DNA of 64,000 nt from JAPOKJ01 sp031421635 (GTDB lineage: Bacteria > Pseudomonadota > Gammaproteobacteria > Burkholderiales > Burkholderiaceae_E), in the NCBI GenBank assembly GCA_031421635.1, contig JANOPA010000018.1, positions 1-64,000 on the forward strand, in the 5' to 3' direction. The translations under genes were made by a program, and so were the position numbers. A model generated the notes under the pieces. It made no database searches, was not told the DNA's origin, and worked only from the letters and a program-made list of their open reading frames with translations. Shown here piece by piece: positions 53,788 to 62,848 of the stretch; within the stretch, counting starts at the first letter, position 1; each line of letters starts with the position of its first letter.

Positions 53788-54921
53788 ATGCGCTTCGAGT
53801 GGCCTTACTTACTGTGGTTGTTCGTCTTGCTTCCGGTTCTGGCGGCCTTCTACTGGTACGTCTTGCGCCGCAAGCGAAAGGAAGCGGTTGCCTACTCCAG
53901 TCTCTCTTTGCTGAAGGAAGCCCTCGGTCGTCGCCAAAGCCTGCGTCGCCATGTGCCACCCTTGCTTTTGGGCTTGGCCTTGATTCCCCTTATTTTAGCA
54001 ATAGCTCGACCCAGTACAACGTTTACCTTGCCCTCGGACCAGGTGACAATTGTGTTGGCCATGGACGTCTCTTTGAGCATGCGTGCCACGGACATGAAAC
54101 CTAATCGGATCTCGGCAGCGAAAGACGCCGCCAAAGCGTTCGTGGCGGAATTGCCGCGTAGCATCAAAGTGGGCATCGTGGCCTTTGCAGGCACGGCGAC
54201 GGTAGTGCAAACGCCGACCGATAATCGTGATGATTTGGTCGCTGCCATTGATGCCTTCCAGCTTCAGCGCGGGACTGCGACCGGTAGTGCATTAATGGTG
54301 GCTTTAAACCTGTTACGCCCCGATTCCGGGATCGACTTGGAGTCTGCGCTGTTCGGCAAAGATTTTCGGCGTGGTCAGGAGGCTCAGGGTGTTCTTGGCG
54401 ATACCTTTGGAAAGGAGGGCTCGGGCAAAAGCAGTAGTCGAGGCGGTACGGGTTTAAAGCGACCTGGCAGTGAAGAAATTGGCAAGCAGGCGGGTTCTGT
54501 GAAGGAGTTCACACCGGTTGCACCCGGTTCCTACAATAATGGGGCAATTATCTTATTAAGCGATGGTCGCCGGACTACCGGGGTAGATCCGGTGATTGCA
54601 GCAAAACAAGCGGCGGATCGAGGTGTCAAAGTCTTTACTGTGGGCTTCGGAAGCCGCGACCCGAATGCCAACGCTAATGATGAATGGTCGTACTACTTGC
54701 GACTAGACGAAGATGCCTTAAAGCAGATGGCGGGTATTACCAAAGCGGATTATCAGCATGCTGGATCGTCCGCCGACCTACGTAAGGTTTACGAAGGGTT
54801 TAACACTAAGTTTTCCATGGAAAGAAGAGAAACCGAAGTCTCAGCGTTATTTAGTGCAGCGGCTGCATTATTGGTCCTTCTCGCGGCGTTTTTATCCCTA
54901 CGCTGGTTGCGGGGCGTTTAG
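53788..54921 (+). CDS. Second BatA-like VWA-domain membrane protein
   Basis: A 377-residue paralogue of the protein at 49323-50378: two N-terminal helices (about 8-25 and 57-73), a VWA domain with metal site DVSLSM (from about residue 93) and a C-terminal helix (SALFSAAAALLVLLAAFLSL). It has an extra Gly/Ser/Lys-rich insertion (about 190-240, GKDFRRGQEAQG and SGKSSSRGG) inside the VWA domain. It is divergent from the HtrA-MoxR operon and followed at once by a rhodanese gene. Confidence 0.88.
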   Translation: MRFEWPYLLWLFVLLPVLAAFYWYVLRRKRKEAVAYSSLSLLKEALGRRQSLRRHVPPLLLGLALIPLILAIARPSTTFTLPSDQVTIVLAMDVSLSMRATDMKPNRISAAKDAAKAFVAELPRSIKVGIVAFAGTATVVQTPTDNRDDLVAAIDAFQLQRGTATGSALMVALNLLRPDSGIDLESALFGKDFRRGQEAQGVLGDTFGKEGSGKSSSRGGTGLKRPGSEEIGKQAGSVKEFTPVAPGSYNNGAIILLSDGRRTTGVDPVIAAKQAADRGVKVFTVGFGSRDPNANANDEWSYYLRLDEDALKQMAGITKADYQHAGSSADLRKVYEGFNTKFSMERRETEVSALFSAAAALLVLLAAFLSLRWLRGV

Positions 54922-54922
54922 C

Positions 54923-55552
54923 TTGCCCGCCGAGCCGAATTCGCCGACACACTGTGTTGGCGACTCACAAACAATTTCCCGCCGTCGATTCTTATCTCAG
55001 GGGGTTGTCCTGTCGTTCTTGCTGGCAGACAAGGTAGCTCAAGCGCAATTGGTTTGGTTGTTTCGAGCACCGAAGGATTTTGCCGAGGTGCATCAAGTCA
55101 TCGCCGACAAGTTCCCGCAGGTGCCTAACCTGACAACAAACGAACTCGCAACGCTAATGGCGCGGGGTGAAGCGCCTCTGCTGCTCGACTATCGCAGTCG
55201 CGCTGAATATGAGGTGAGTCATTTGGCCGGAGCCGTCTGGGTGGCTGACCTTAAAGCTGCACGTATGGAAATCGCTAAGGTGCGGGCCGTGGATGGTCAA
55301 CGTAAAGTTCTGGTGTATTGCTCGGTGGGTTATCGCTCGGCTGATCTGGTGGCCCAAATTCAAAACCTTCCAGACCGGGGCTACGCTCAAGAGCTTTACA
55401 ATTTGAAGGGCTCGCTTTTCATGTGGGCGAATGAGGGTCGACCGATGGTGAAGAGGGTCGGCTCAGGACCAGAGCAGGCTGCGCTGCAAGTGCATCCCTA
55501 CAACGCTGGTTGGGCGAGTCTGTTGGCGCCCAAACTTAGAGCGGGTTTGTAA
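54923..55552 (+). CDS. Exported rhodanese-like protein
   Basis: A protein of about 209 residues. ISRRRFLSQG followed by a hydrophobic stretch looks like a Tat signal. The rhodanese fold is clear from LLLDYRSRAEYEVSHLAGAVWV and the active-site loop VYCSVGYRS with catalytic Cys. It could move sulphur or sense oxidants in the periplasm. The frame has no ATG near the signal; TTG at 54923, one base after the VWA stop, is the most likely start. The frame is open further upstream, inside the VWA gene. Confidence 0.75.
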   Translation: MPAEPNSPTHCVGDSQTISRRRFLSQGVVLSFLLADKVAQAQLVWLFRAPKDFAEVHQVIADKFPQVPNLTTNELATLMARGEAPLLLDYRSRAEYEVSHLAGAVWVADLKAARMEIAKVRAVDGQRKVLVYCSVGYRSADLVAQIQNLPDRGYAQELYNLKGSLFMWANEGRPMVKRVGSGPEQAALQVHPYNAGWASLLAPKLRAGL

Positions 55553-55564
55553 AAGCTGTTCTTG

Positions 55565-57679
55565 CTATTTCTTTGGGGTTACCTTAAACGGAAAGACCTG
55601 CATTTGTGTTCGCCCAGGAAGCGCCGCCTTACCGCCTCGTGTCACAAGTTCTTGCTCGTCACCGAAGCCAGCCGCTTGGAACAAAGCGCTAATGCCGTCC
55701 TGAGGTCCGGCACGGGTGCGCTCTAACTTGGCTTGGGCCATGAAGCTAAAGTCGTATCGATCCGAATTAGCGCGAGCTTCCACCGCAACCAGTACGAGTC
55801 GCTCAAGGCCTACGGTGTCATCATGAATTTCAATCTTGAAGCCATGGCTTGCGCCTGCTTCAATACGGTTATTAACGCCCGATTGAAAAGGAAATAAAAC
55901 GGAGATGCCGTAATCGGCATCGACATAGAGTGCGGTCAAATCGATCGCCACTCGGCCTTTGTTTTTGATCGTGACTTCAATCGCATCTTCGTCAAGAAAG
56001 GCCAGGGCTGTACTCGCGGTCAATGAGGCGGGAGCAGACCCTTTGCGAAGTAAGGTCATGGACACTTCCAAGGTATTCGAACCCGCGCCGCCGACGCTAC
56101 TCAATTGCGAGGAAATGCGCATCAGGTTGAGCGCTTTACCGATGCGCTGCAAGTTGTCGATCAGCTTGTCACTCAATGCGGCTTGGTCGATCATGATAGA
56201 GGCTGACTTATTGGGGCCCTCCTTGTAGAGTTGACCGGAAGGCGCGATCATCCAGAGCTTGCCATCTTCAATGTGAAGCCGCAGATCGTGCTCCTGACCG
56301 CTCGCCACAAAACGAAGATCGACGCCGGAAGGCCTGGACTTTTGAATCGCGTCAATCGCTGCCAATACTTGACGATTACCCGCAGCCGAGGACTTTGCAG
56401 GGGCAATCGCTCTCAGGGAGAATGAGACTTGTGGATCGACTAATCGCGCTTGCGCTCCTGCGGGAAGGGCACTTAAAGCCAAGGCTGGTTTTGCCTTGTA
56501 TTCGGTCGGAACTAAAGTGGCGGTCAACACCTCTGCCTTTTCGACTTTCAAATATCCTAGGGCGTCCTCGGCCTTCGATAGAGCATTGGGCATGACGGCC
56601 AGCATCGAGCCTTCAGTAACCTGATTGAGAATACCCGCTTGGATACTGATCCCTTTATTGGTATCGATGGGCCATTGACGGACCAAGGTTCCACCACTAC
56701 TGCCGAAGATGGGTGCGTCAAGGTTAGTGCCCGAGAAGAGGGGGGTTGGCGCATTCATGCCGAGGGCGGCATAGCGCTGTAACACGTGCTGGCCCAGCTG
56801 ACGATACGACACGCCGTCCACTGTTGATAAAGCCTCAGCTAAGGTGTACCCAAAAAGACCGTAAGGTTTGCGATTTGGATGGCCTGCAGGCAGTCGCATT
56901 TCCGGGGTGGTCTCAGTGGTCTGGGCTGCATAGAAAGCGACGAAACCACCTGAGGCAGAGGGTTTGCCGCGCTCCGTAATTTCAATCGCACCCTGGGGGG
57001 CTGCGGAGTCCATACCTCGCGTTTTGAGAGCATCGGCTTCGGCCGCATCCAGTTTTGCTTTGGGGATGCCCAGTGCACTCGGTTCCACTTGACGATAGCG
57101 AATTTCGGGATCGCCCGCGCTGCGCATGAGCATGGCTGAGTGACAAGCATCGAAAATGGCCCAGACAAATACGCCCTTGCTGGTCAAAGCATCTAAGCGC
57201 TCGACCAACTCGTGGTTGACGATGGCATTTTGGACTGCTCCAACCGTGTCGTTCCATTTGCCGACGTCTCGAGGTAGGAAGATCTCGTGTAATCCGTCGC
57301 CCTCGCGCTTGCCCTGCGGCGTTGAACGATCAGCCGGCATTTGCGAGCCGTGACCCGCGAAATAGATGAACGCAAAGTCACCGCTTCTCGACTTTGCGAC
57401 CAACTGATCCAAGGCCGCGAGCACTGCGGCTCGGTTGGGGTCGGCCGCGCCCGTCACACCGTCGGCCAGCACCTGCATATTGCTCGCGGCAAAGCCGCGT
57501 CGCTCAAGGACGGATCGAATTAAGGGAATGTCGTTCTTCGGACCCTCTAGTTGCAACTTGGACTCAAGAGCTGGATAACTAGACACGCCCACCAGCAATG
57601 CATGACGTTCCGCGTAGGCCAGCGGAGTCAAACCACCTATCAGGAAGATCACAATCAGGACGACTAGGTTTTGGATCAT
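55565..57679 (-). CDS. Exported caspase-like (C14) protease
   Basis: A 704-residue protein with a signal peptide (MIQNLVVLIVIFLIGGLTPLAYA) followed at once by a caspase-type p20 domain: RHALLVGVSSYP, the catalytic His in FAGHGSQMP and the catalytic Cys in IFDACHSAML. The C-terminal half (about 350-704) is beta-rich, with ALYVDADYGISVLFPFQSGVNNRIEAG and GLERLVLVAVEARANS, as in the DUF4384-type parts of bacterial caspase proteins. It follows the sigma and anti-sigma genes on the same strand, 62 nt after the latter, and may be regulated by them. A TTG start at 57736 is less likely. Confidence 0.87.
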   Translation of the reverse strand: MIQNLVVLIVIFLIGGLTPLAYAERHALLVGVSSYPALESKLQLEGPKNDIPLIRSVLERRGFAASNMQVLADGVTGAADPNRAAVLAALDQLVAKSRSGDFAFIYFAGHGSQMPADRSTPQGKREGDGLHEIFLPRDVGKWNDTVGAVQNAIVNHELVERLDALTSKGVFVWAIFDACHSAMLMRSAGDPEIRYRQVEPSALGIPKAKLDAAEADALKTRGMDSAAPQGAIEITERGKPSASGGFVAFYAAQTTETTPEMRLPAGHPNRKPYGLFGYTLAEALSTVDGVSYRQLGQHVLQRYAALGMNAPTPLFSGTNLDAPIFGSSGGTLVRQWPIDTNKGISIQAGILNQVTEGSMLAVMPNALSKAEDALGYLKVEKAEVLTATLVPTEYKAKPALALSALPAGAQARLVDPQVSFSLRAIAPAKSSAAGNRQVLAAIDAIQKSRPSGVDLRFVASGQEHDLRLHIEDGKLWMIAPSGQLYKEGPNKSASIMIDQAALSDKLIDNLQRIGKALNLMRISSQLSSVGGAGSNTLEVSMTLLRKGSAPASLTASTALAFLDEDAIEVTIKNKGRVAIDLTALYVDADYGISVLFPFQSGVNNRIEAGASHGFKIEIHDDTVGLERLVLVAVEARANSDRYDFSFMAQAKLERTRAGPQDGISALFQAAGFGDEQELVTRGGKAALPGRTQMQVFPFKVTPKK

Positions 57680-57741
57680 GTTGTACTTTTTGAATTTTGT
57701 TCGTGAACGGATGAAAGTCTTGATTGCGCCAGTCAAGTCAT

Positions 57742-58461
57742 TTAATCCAATGTTTGAATGGTGATTCGGGCCTGCCCCACCTTTGCTTCAAGTCCAAGTT
57801 CGCCCAGAGCTTTGGTGGCCGATTCAATTTTCTCGGAAACCACATCAGCATCCACGACAAACTGCTCTCGGGATTGATAAATACGCGCACTAAGGCCGAC
57901 CTCCTTGAACTTGCCGACGATCATTTCGGCCTTCGCTTTTGGGTTTTTGTTCCTTATCGAAATTTCCTGAATTTGCCCTCGCATCGTTGGCGGCTCATCG
58001 TATTGGACGGCGACACGTCCCAGTTGCAAGGCCTGCAGGGCGAAAAACCCCACCAGAATCGACGCGGCTAGAGCGGTGGGCATCATCCATGCCGGGCGCC
58101 TGGCCTTTGCCGAATGGGCGGTGCTCAAGTCTTCTCCAGGATGTGGCAAGAGACCCTCGCGGCGCAGCGCAAACATCAAGCGCTCGGCCCCGGCCGCTTC
58201 GGCCGAGGTCGATGTCCCGGGTATGGCCTCCGTCGCGCGGTCGGTTTGGCTTTGTGCGGAGGGCGTCAACGCCTCATGCTCACGCAAGATGGCCGCCCGA
58301 AGTAAATCAGCCTCTCTGAGCGCCTCAGTGTCGTCGGCGCGGGTGAGCTTGCCAGTGAGGCGATCAATCCATTCTTGATCGGCAAGGGAGAGTTTTTCGG
58401 GGTCGCCGTTTACGTTCGGAACTGGCGACTGGCCTGAGGGTGGTGTCGGAGGAGAACTCAT
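57742..58461 (-). CDS. Membrane protein, probable anti-sigma factor
   Basis: A 239-residue protein with a Pro/Ser/Thr-rich N-terminus, a cytoplasmic helical part (EKLSLADQEWIDRLTGKLTRADDTEALREADLLRAAILREHE), one membrane helix (about 127-145, WMMPTALAASILVGFFALQAL) and a periplasmic end of about 90 residues (IRNKNPKAKAEMIVGKFKEVGLSARIYQ). One membrane pass directly after a sigma gene is the layout of an anti-sigma factor; no zinc-binding motif is seen. The ATG at 58461 overlaps the sigma stop (TAATG); an ATG 57 nt upstream would also be in frame. Confidence 0.7.
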   Translation of the reverse strand: MSSPPTPPSGQSPVPNVNGDPEKLSLADQEWIDRLTGKLTRADDTEALREADLLRAAILREHEALTPSAQSQTDRATEAIPGTSTSAEAAGAERLMFALRREGLLPHPGEDLSTAHSAKARRPAWMMPTALAASILVGFFALQALQLGRVAVQYDEPPTMRGQIQEISIRNKNPKAKAEMIVGKFKEVGLSARIYQSREQFVVDADVVSEKIESATKALGELGLEAKVGQARITIQTLD

Positions 58462-59066
58462 TAAGCGGCTAGAAATTCTTTGCAGGGCTCGAGAAAGCTC
58501 TTGAACCTCTTGCGACATTGGGAGAGGTACTCACGGGTGGCGCCGGGAGTTCGGTCAATAAATTGCGCAACCTGTTCGGTGGACCAGCCGTCTAGTGTCA
58601 ATCGCCTGAGTGCCTCGGCGCGCTCTGGTGCTTGCCGAGCGAAGAGCTGAAAGGCCTTCGAGACACAGTCGTCGAGACTATGGGGAGCGGTCGCCTCTGG
58701 TGCTTGGTGGGCAACACTATTCTCAAGCGCCACCCAACTGTCTTCATCCAAATTTATCTCGGGCCGCAGGCTGCGGGTGTGATCAATGAGCTTGTTGCGT
58801 GCAATCGTCCATAGCCAGGTAGAGACCGAGGACTCTGCACGGAAGTCACTGGCTCTGCGCACCACACTGATAAACACTTCTTGAAGTAAGTCCTCGGCTT
58901 GTTCGGCACTCATTCGGTTGCGTTGAAAATACGCCAAAAAAGGCCTTCGGTAGACGCCATAAAGTTCCTTAGTGCCGTCTCCGAGTTGCCGACCTCCACC
59001 CTGAATTTTTAAGAGACTGGCGCGATCACGCTCTGCTTGCTCGGTGTTCCTGGCTTCAGTGGTCAT
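58461..59066 (-). CDS. ECF-type RNA polymerase sigma factor
   Basis: A 201-residue sigma factor with regions 2 and 4 only. Region 2 reads YRRPFLAYFQRNRMSAEQAEDLLQEVFISVVRRASDFRAESSVSTWLWTIARNKLIDHTR, with the usual AEDLLQEVF and WLWTIARN. Region 4 (ALRRLTLDGWSTEQVAQFIDRTPGATREYLSQCRKRFKSFL) has a helix-turn-helix for the -35. It should direct polymerase to a small stress regulon, perhaps including the divergent genes at 59477-62648. Coupled to the anti-sigma gene by a one-base overlap. Confidence 0.92.
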   Translation of the reverse strand: MTTEARNTEQAERDRASLLKIQGGGRQLGDGTKELYGVYRRPFLAYFQRNRMSAEQAEDLLQEVFISVVRRASDFRAESSVSTWLWTIARNKLIDHTRSLRPEINLDEDSWVALENSVAHQAPEATAPHSLDDCVSKAFQLFARQAPERAEALRRLTLDGWSTEQVAQFIDRTPGATREYLSQCRKRFKSFLEPCKEFLAA

Positions 59067-59476
59067 GTCTTAACAAGGGGAAGTCGGTTGAGAACTCATT
59101 TGAGGCATTCTAGCTAGCGCGTTGCGCAAACTACAGGTCTTTCGGCACGGACGACGAAAAGTGTTAAATGTCAGGAGGAAATGCCCAGGTTCTAATCCTT
59201 TTGGGTGAGCGCAAACTGTCAGTTTAGGCGATACTTCCGGTTTTTGGCTTGGGCTCGGTGGCGAGCTTGTCAGATCGATGCCGCCGCTGGTAACTCAATT
59301 GCTGGCGAATGTCGCCAAGATGTGACACTTGTGAACAATGCCTGACCTTTAACATAGCCCTTCGTCTACTATTTCATTCGCAATCATTGGATCGAATTTG
59401 AACCAATCTCATCGCGCATCGCGCCGCGAACGATTTGTTTTTTGTTTATCTTTTCATGTACCTAAAAGGAAATACG
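59067..59476. other. Divergent promoter region between sigma operon and secreted-protein genes
   Basis: A 410-nt stretch without a gene. It must hold promoters for both directions. I looked for an ECF-type GAAC plus TC pair; GAACAA at 59333 has no well-spaced -10. A T-rich stretch and AAAAGGAAATACG lie directly before the start at 59477. Confidence 0.5.
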
Positions 59477-60172
59477 ATGTTCCGTCAAACTACTCTCGCT
59501 TCTTTGGTTGCCTTGGCTATTTCGGCAACTCCGATGTTGGCCCAGGCCGCCTCAGGCAAAGGTAGCAATGCCGATGTAGCCAAGGCTACCGCCACGTCGC
59601 CCTCCGTTCAAGCTGTTGAAACAGTGCGAACTGCGGATGCCTTGGCTAGGTATGGTGACATCAAAAAAGATCCAATGGCCTTGATTCAAGCGGCAAAGAT
59701 GAAAAAGGAAGCGGGCGAACAAGCTCTGACCTTGACTCGTAAGGGTGCGGGAGAGGCGGGCAAGAAAGCGTCGAAAGCGGCGGACTACAGCGTTGATGGC
59801 ATGCTAGCCCGAGCCAAAACTTTAGCCGCTGGTCGCGCCGATATCGTGGCCCTTGCGGACGATGTTGCCAAGAGCGGTGCTCGCGGTGCCGTGGGCGGTC
59901 CGAAGTCCGGTCGCACCGTTGTTAAAGGCGGATTTACGGACCAATTTGTGATGAAATTTGAGGGCGGTGAGCCGGCTGCTGTTCAGATCAGCGGCGACGG
60001 CGATTCCTCGCTCGACCTGTACGTCTACGATGAAAATAGCAATCGAGTGTGCGCTGCGGTCGGTCGTGGCGATGACGCCATCTGCCGCTGGAATCCAAAG
60101 TGGTCCGGTCCGTTCACCGTGCGCGTGGTCAATCGCGGTATGGCCAACGAGTATTCGATTCGGACTAACTAA
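59477..60172 (+). CDS. Secreted PPC-like domain protein 1
   Basis: A 231-residue exported protein (signal peptide ending MLAQAA). The N-terminal half is helical (ALARYGDIKKDPMALIQAAKMKKEAGEQ, MLARAKTLAAGRADIVALADDVAKS). The C-terminal 90 residues look like a pre-peptidase C-terminal beta-sandwich (ISGDGDSSLDLYVYDENSNRVC, then AICRWNPKWSGPFTVRVVNRGMANEYSI) with two Cys that may pair. No catalytic residues are seen. AAAAGGAAATACG precedes the ATG. A paralogue follows 41 nt later, then a patatin-like lipoprotein gene. Confidence 0.8.
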   Translation: MFRQTTLASLVALAISATPMLAQAASGKGSNADVAKATATSPSVQAVETVRTADALARYGDIKKDPMALIQAAKMKKEAGEQALTLTRKGAGEAGKKASKAADYSVDGMLARAKTLAAGRADIVALADDVAKSGARGAVGGPKSGRTVVKGGFTDQFVMKFEGGEPAAVQISGDGDSSLDLYVYDENSNRVCAAVGRGDDAICRWNPKWSGPFTVRVVNRGMANEYSIRTN

Positions 60173-60213
60173 CAGTCCAACGAAATATTAGACTCTTCAC
60201 TCACCGCGAACCT

Positions 60214-60933
60214 GTGATCGAAACTCGATCTGGGCAAAATGAACGTGACCAAAGCAGGTTCGCGGGGCTAGTTCTTGGACTTTTATTACTCGCCCTTTGC
60301 GTGCAAGTCAGCGCTAAGGATAGTACGACTCCTGATGTGGCCCGTAAGTCTTCCAGCGTTCGCGCGGGTTCGACCTTGTCCACCCAGCCTTCATCAAAGC
60401 AGGCTTTATCGCACCAGGCTTTGGCGATACAGTCCCTGGCGCTTGATTTGGTGCGCTATGGTGATCGCCAGAAAGATGCCCTAGCCTTGATTCAGGCTGC
60501 ACGTATGCAGCAAGGTCTCGGTACGCAGGTGAAAGAAGGCAGCCCGCGGTCGGAGGCAATGCTCCTTCAACGCGCACGCAGCTATGCCCCCAGTCGCGCA
60601 GATTTAATTTTATTGATGGACGATGTGGCCGCTAGTGCTTCGCGTGGTGCCCAGGCGGGGCCTGTTCTTGAGCATTTTCTTGTGCCCGTGAACGAGCTTC
60701 AAAGATTGGTTGTGCGCTTTACGGGAGGGGTCAAAGCGACCTTTGCCTTAAATTCGGATGAGCCTCAAAAGCTGGACGTCGAGGTTCTTGACTCGGCGGG
60801 TAAAGCGGTATGCCTTCGGACCGGTACGACGAATCGCGAATGTAGCTGGACACCGACGACGACAAGCGACTATCAAATTAGAATTCGAAACGTGGGTTCA
60901 ACCACCAGTGAGTATTCGGTGTTTCACAATTGA
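60214..60933 (+). CDS. Secreted PPC-like domain protein 2
   Basis: A 239-residue paralogue of the preceding protein with the same order: signal peptide (GLVLGLLLLALCVQVSA), a helical region (LVRYGDRQKDALALIQAARMQQG, MLLQRARSYAPSRADLILLMDDVAASASRGA) and a C-terminal beta-sandwich (LDVEVLDSAGKAVC, RECSWTPTTTSDYQIRIRNVGSTTSEYSV) with the two Cys at matching places. The acidic DLDLYVYD type strand is weaker here. The likely start is GTG. Its stop overlaps the next ATG (TGATG). Confidence 0.75.
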   Translation: MIETRSGQNERDQSRFAGLVLGLLLLALCVQVSAKDSTTPDVARKSSSVRAGSTLSTQPSSKQALSHQALAIQSLALDLVRYGDRQKDALALIQAARMQQGLGTQVKEGSPRSEAMLLQRARSYAPSRADLILLMDDVAASASRGAQAGPVLEHFLVPVNELQRLVVRFTGGVKATFALNSDEPQKLDVEVLDSAGKAVCLRTGTTNRECSWTPTTTSDYQIRIRNVGSTTSEYSVFHN

Positions 60934-62648
60934 TGCTTGTTTTTCTCCGCCCATTCTTGCTCACTGCGATTTTTGCGTTATCGGCTTGTACTTTTGTCAG
61001 CGATAAGCTTGGCGTGAGCTATCAAAACCGGCCGGATCCTCAGGCCGTCTTTCGTCCAACCACGCCGGTGCCGAGAGCGAGCTTCAAGCCCGATCTCTCT
61101 AAAGACAGCTTTATTGGCGTTGCAATTAGTGGAGGTGGTAGTCGGGCCGCGAACTTCGGCATGGCGGTCTTGAACGAACTTCATCAAATCGGTGTTTTGC
61201 AACATGTAGATGCAATTTCTGCCGTGAGCGGCGGCTCTATCCCCACTGCGTTTTTTGCCTTGAATGGCACCAAGGAATCTTGGGCGGAAGAGGGAAAGAG
61301 AGTGGCGGGTAATAATTTCCTCGGCGCGTTTCTTGGAAAGCTCGTCAATCCTGTCAACTTCACGGCGACCACATTCACCGATAAAGATCGCACCGACCTT
61401 CTGGCGGAAGTGTTGAGTGACAAGGTCTTTGGCTCGAAGAATCCTAACTTCTCAGAACTCGGTGTAAAGGGTCCGATGCGCCCCGCGGTATTCTTTAATG
61501 CCACTGACACGACCAACGGTGGCGAGCGTTTTGTGTTTAGTGACGAGCGATTTTTTGAGCGTTTAGGGTCTGATCTCGATAAATATCCAATCGCCTGGGC
61601 GATGGCCTCGTCGGGGGCTTTCCCCGGTATTTTTAACTCGGTGACCTTGCGACGTTTCAGTCGCGACCCCGACGTCCGAAAAGTACAAGAAGGGCCGCTT
61701 GCCGAGCGAAGTTATGTACATCTCATCGATGGGGGCTCGGCAGATAATCTCGGGACGGACACCCTGACGGAGCTCGCCCGCGCCCATTATGTAGACATGC
61801 TGAACAGCGGCAGGAAGCAGTCCGCTTGCATGATGATTGTTATCGACTCCCATGTACCGGGCGCCTCGATTCTCGATGCTAAACGCTCGGATCGGCGGAA
61901 TCCCTTTGCGGCGATTGTTGACCTCAATTTTCTTGACGCCATTGACTCTATGCTCAGCAATCGACGCAATACAACCCTGCAAGAGCTCGGCATACAGAAG
62001 GACCTTTCGCTCGGTCGTTTTAACATTGACATGGGCAATGGCCTGATGGAGTACAACGTCTCGGCGTATCGTCGCGTAAGCACGTTCAAAGTGCGCTACT
62101 ACGAGCAAGGCGGTCGCGCGCTTCGGGAGCCTAGAGCTCAGCCAATCAGCGCTGAAATGAATCTAAGTAATGCCCGTACCGCCGATGTGAAGCATTTCGA
62201 ATGCACTGCGTGGCATGTCGCTTTGGAAGATATTCAATCCGTCGTGTCTTGGCAGGAAAAGGACGGTCAAGTGCGGCCGAGCTCAATGGTCGACGAAGCC
62301 GGCGCAGCGCTGTTTGCCTACCGGGCCAGTCTTTCGCGTGTGATTAAGCAACTCAAGACTAATTACAAGCTTGATGGCCCCGACCAATGCAGCAATGAGT
62401 TCTTGCAAAACTCACTATACGATGCGGCTCATATCGCGGTTCGCGAAGACAAGCTGTCACTCGATCAGGTCTGCCAGGTGTTGAATAAAGCTGGCTTAGA
62501 CACTGGAGGGCGTTGCAAGGTCACGGGAAAGGCCTTGTACCGAGCGGACTATCAAGTCGAGCCCATTCAAAGGCCGGCCAGCCTAATCGTTGATGAACAA
62601 CTCGCCAACCGCTTCGTACGCTGTGCGATTGGAAAAGACCAAAAATGA
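60933..62648 (+). CDS. Patatin-like phospholipase lipoprotein
   Basis: A 571-residue protein. The signal peptide ends in a lipobox (FALSAC), so it should be membrane-anchored in the envelope. The patatin domain shows the oxyanion loop SGGGSRAANFG, the nucleophile Ser in AVSGGSIPTAFFAL (GxSxG-like) and the dyad Asp in LIDGGSADN. It probably cleaves acyl chains from phospholipids. The C-terminal 150 residues match no domain I know. It closes a three-gene row with the PPC-like proteins, divergent from the sigma-anti-sigma-caspase row. Confidence 0.9.
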   Translation: MLVFLRPFLLTAIFALSACTFVSDKLGVSYQNRPDPQAVFRPTTPVPRASFKPDLSKDSFIGVAISGGGSRAANFGMAVLNELHQIGVLQHVDAISAVSGGSIPTAFFALNGTKESWAEEGKRVAGNNFLGAFLGKLVNPVNFTATTFTDKDRTDLLAEVLSDKVFGSKNPNFSELGVKGPMRPAVFFNATDTTNGGERFVFSDERFFERLGSDLDKYPIAWAMASSGAFPGIFNSVTLRRFSRDPDVRKVQEGPLAERSYVHLIDGGSADNLGTDTLTELARAHYVDMLNSGRKQSACMMIVIDSHVPGASILDAKRSDRRNPFAAIVDLNFLDAIDSMLSNRRNTTLQELGIQKDLSLGRFNIDMGNGLMEYNVSAYRRVSTFKVRYYEQGGRALREPRAQPISAEMNLSNARTADVKHFECTAWHVALEDIQSVVSWQEKDGQVRPSSMVDEAGAALFAYRASLSRVIKQLKTNYKLDGPDQCSNEFLQNSLYDAAHIAVREDKLSLDQVCQVLNKAGLDTGGRCKVTGKALYRADYQVEPIQRPASLIVDEQLANRFVRCAIGKDQK

Positions 62649-62848
62649 GCGGGCGGTTTTGCGGGCAGCTCTTGATTCAATAGGAGATTGCCGAGTTGTT
62701 AAAGATGGTAAACCGGTCCTTGCGATGATCGCCTTATCGGGTATATCTTTTGTTAGACTTCGCTTTCCGTCGGACGGCGACTGCATTTTGAGATACTCCT
62801 CGCCGATGACTCTTCCACAAACGAACCTTTCCAACAAGCGATTCCGCG

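Noticed and set aside
59333..59366. ECF-type promoter (GAACAA with a downstream GTC) before the PPC-like genes
   Set aside because: The spacing is too long for an ECF -35/-10 pair.
62583..62837. 84-codon minus-strand frame between patatin and ppx genes
   Set aside because: Overlaps the end of the patatin gene, has no recognisable domain and no clear start signal.
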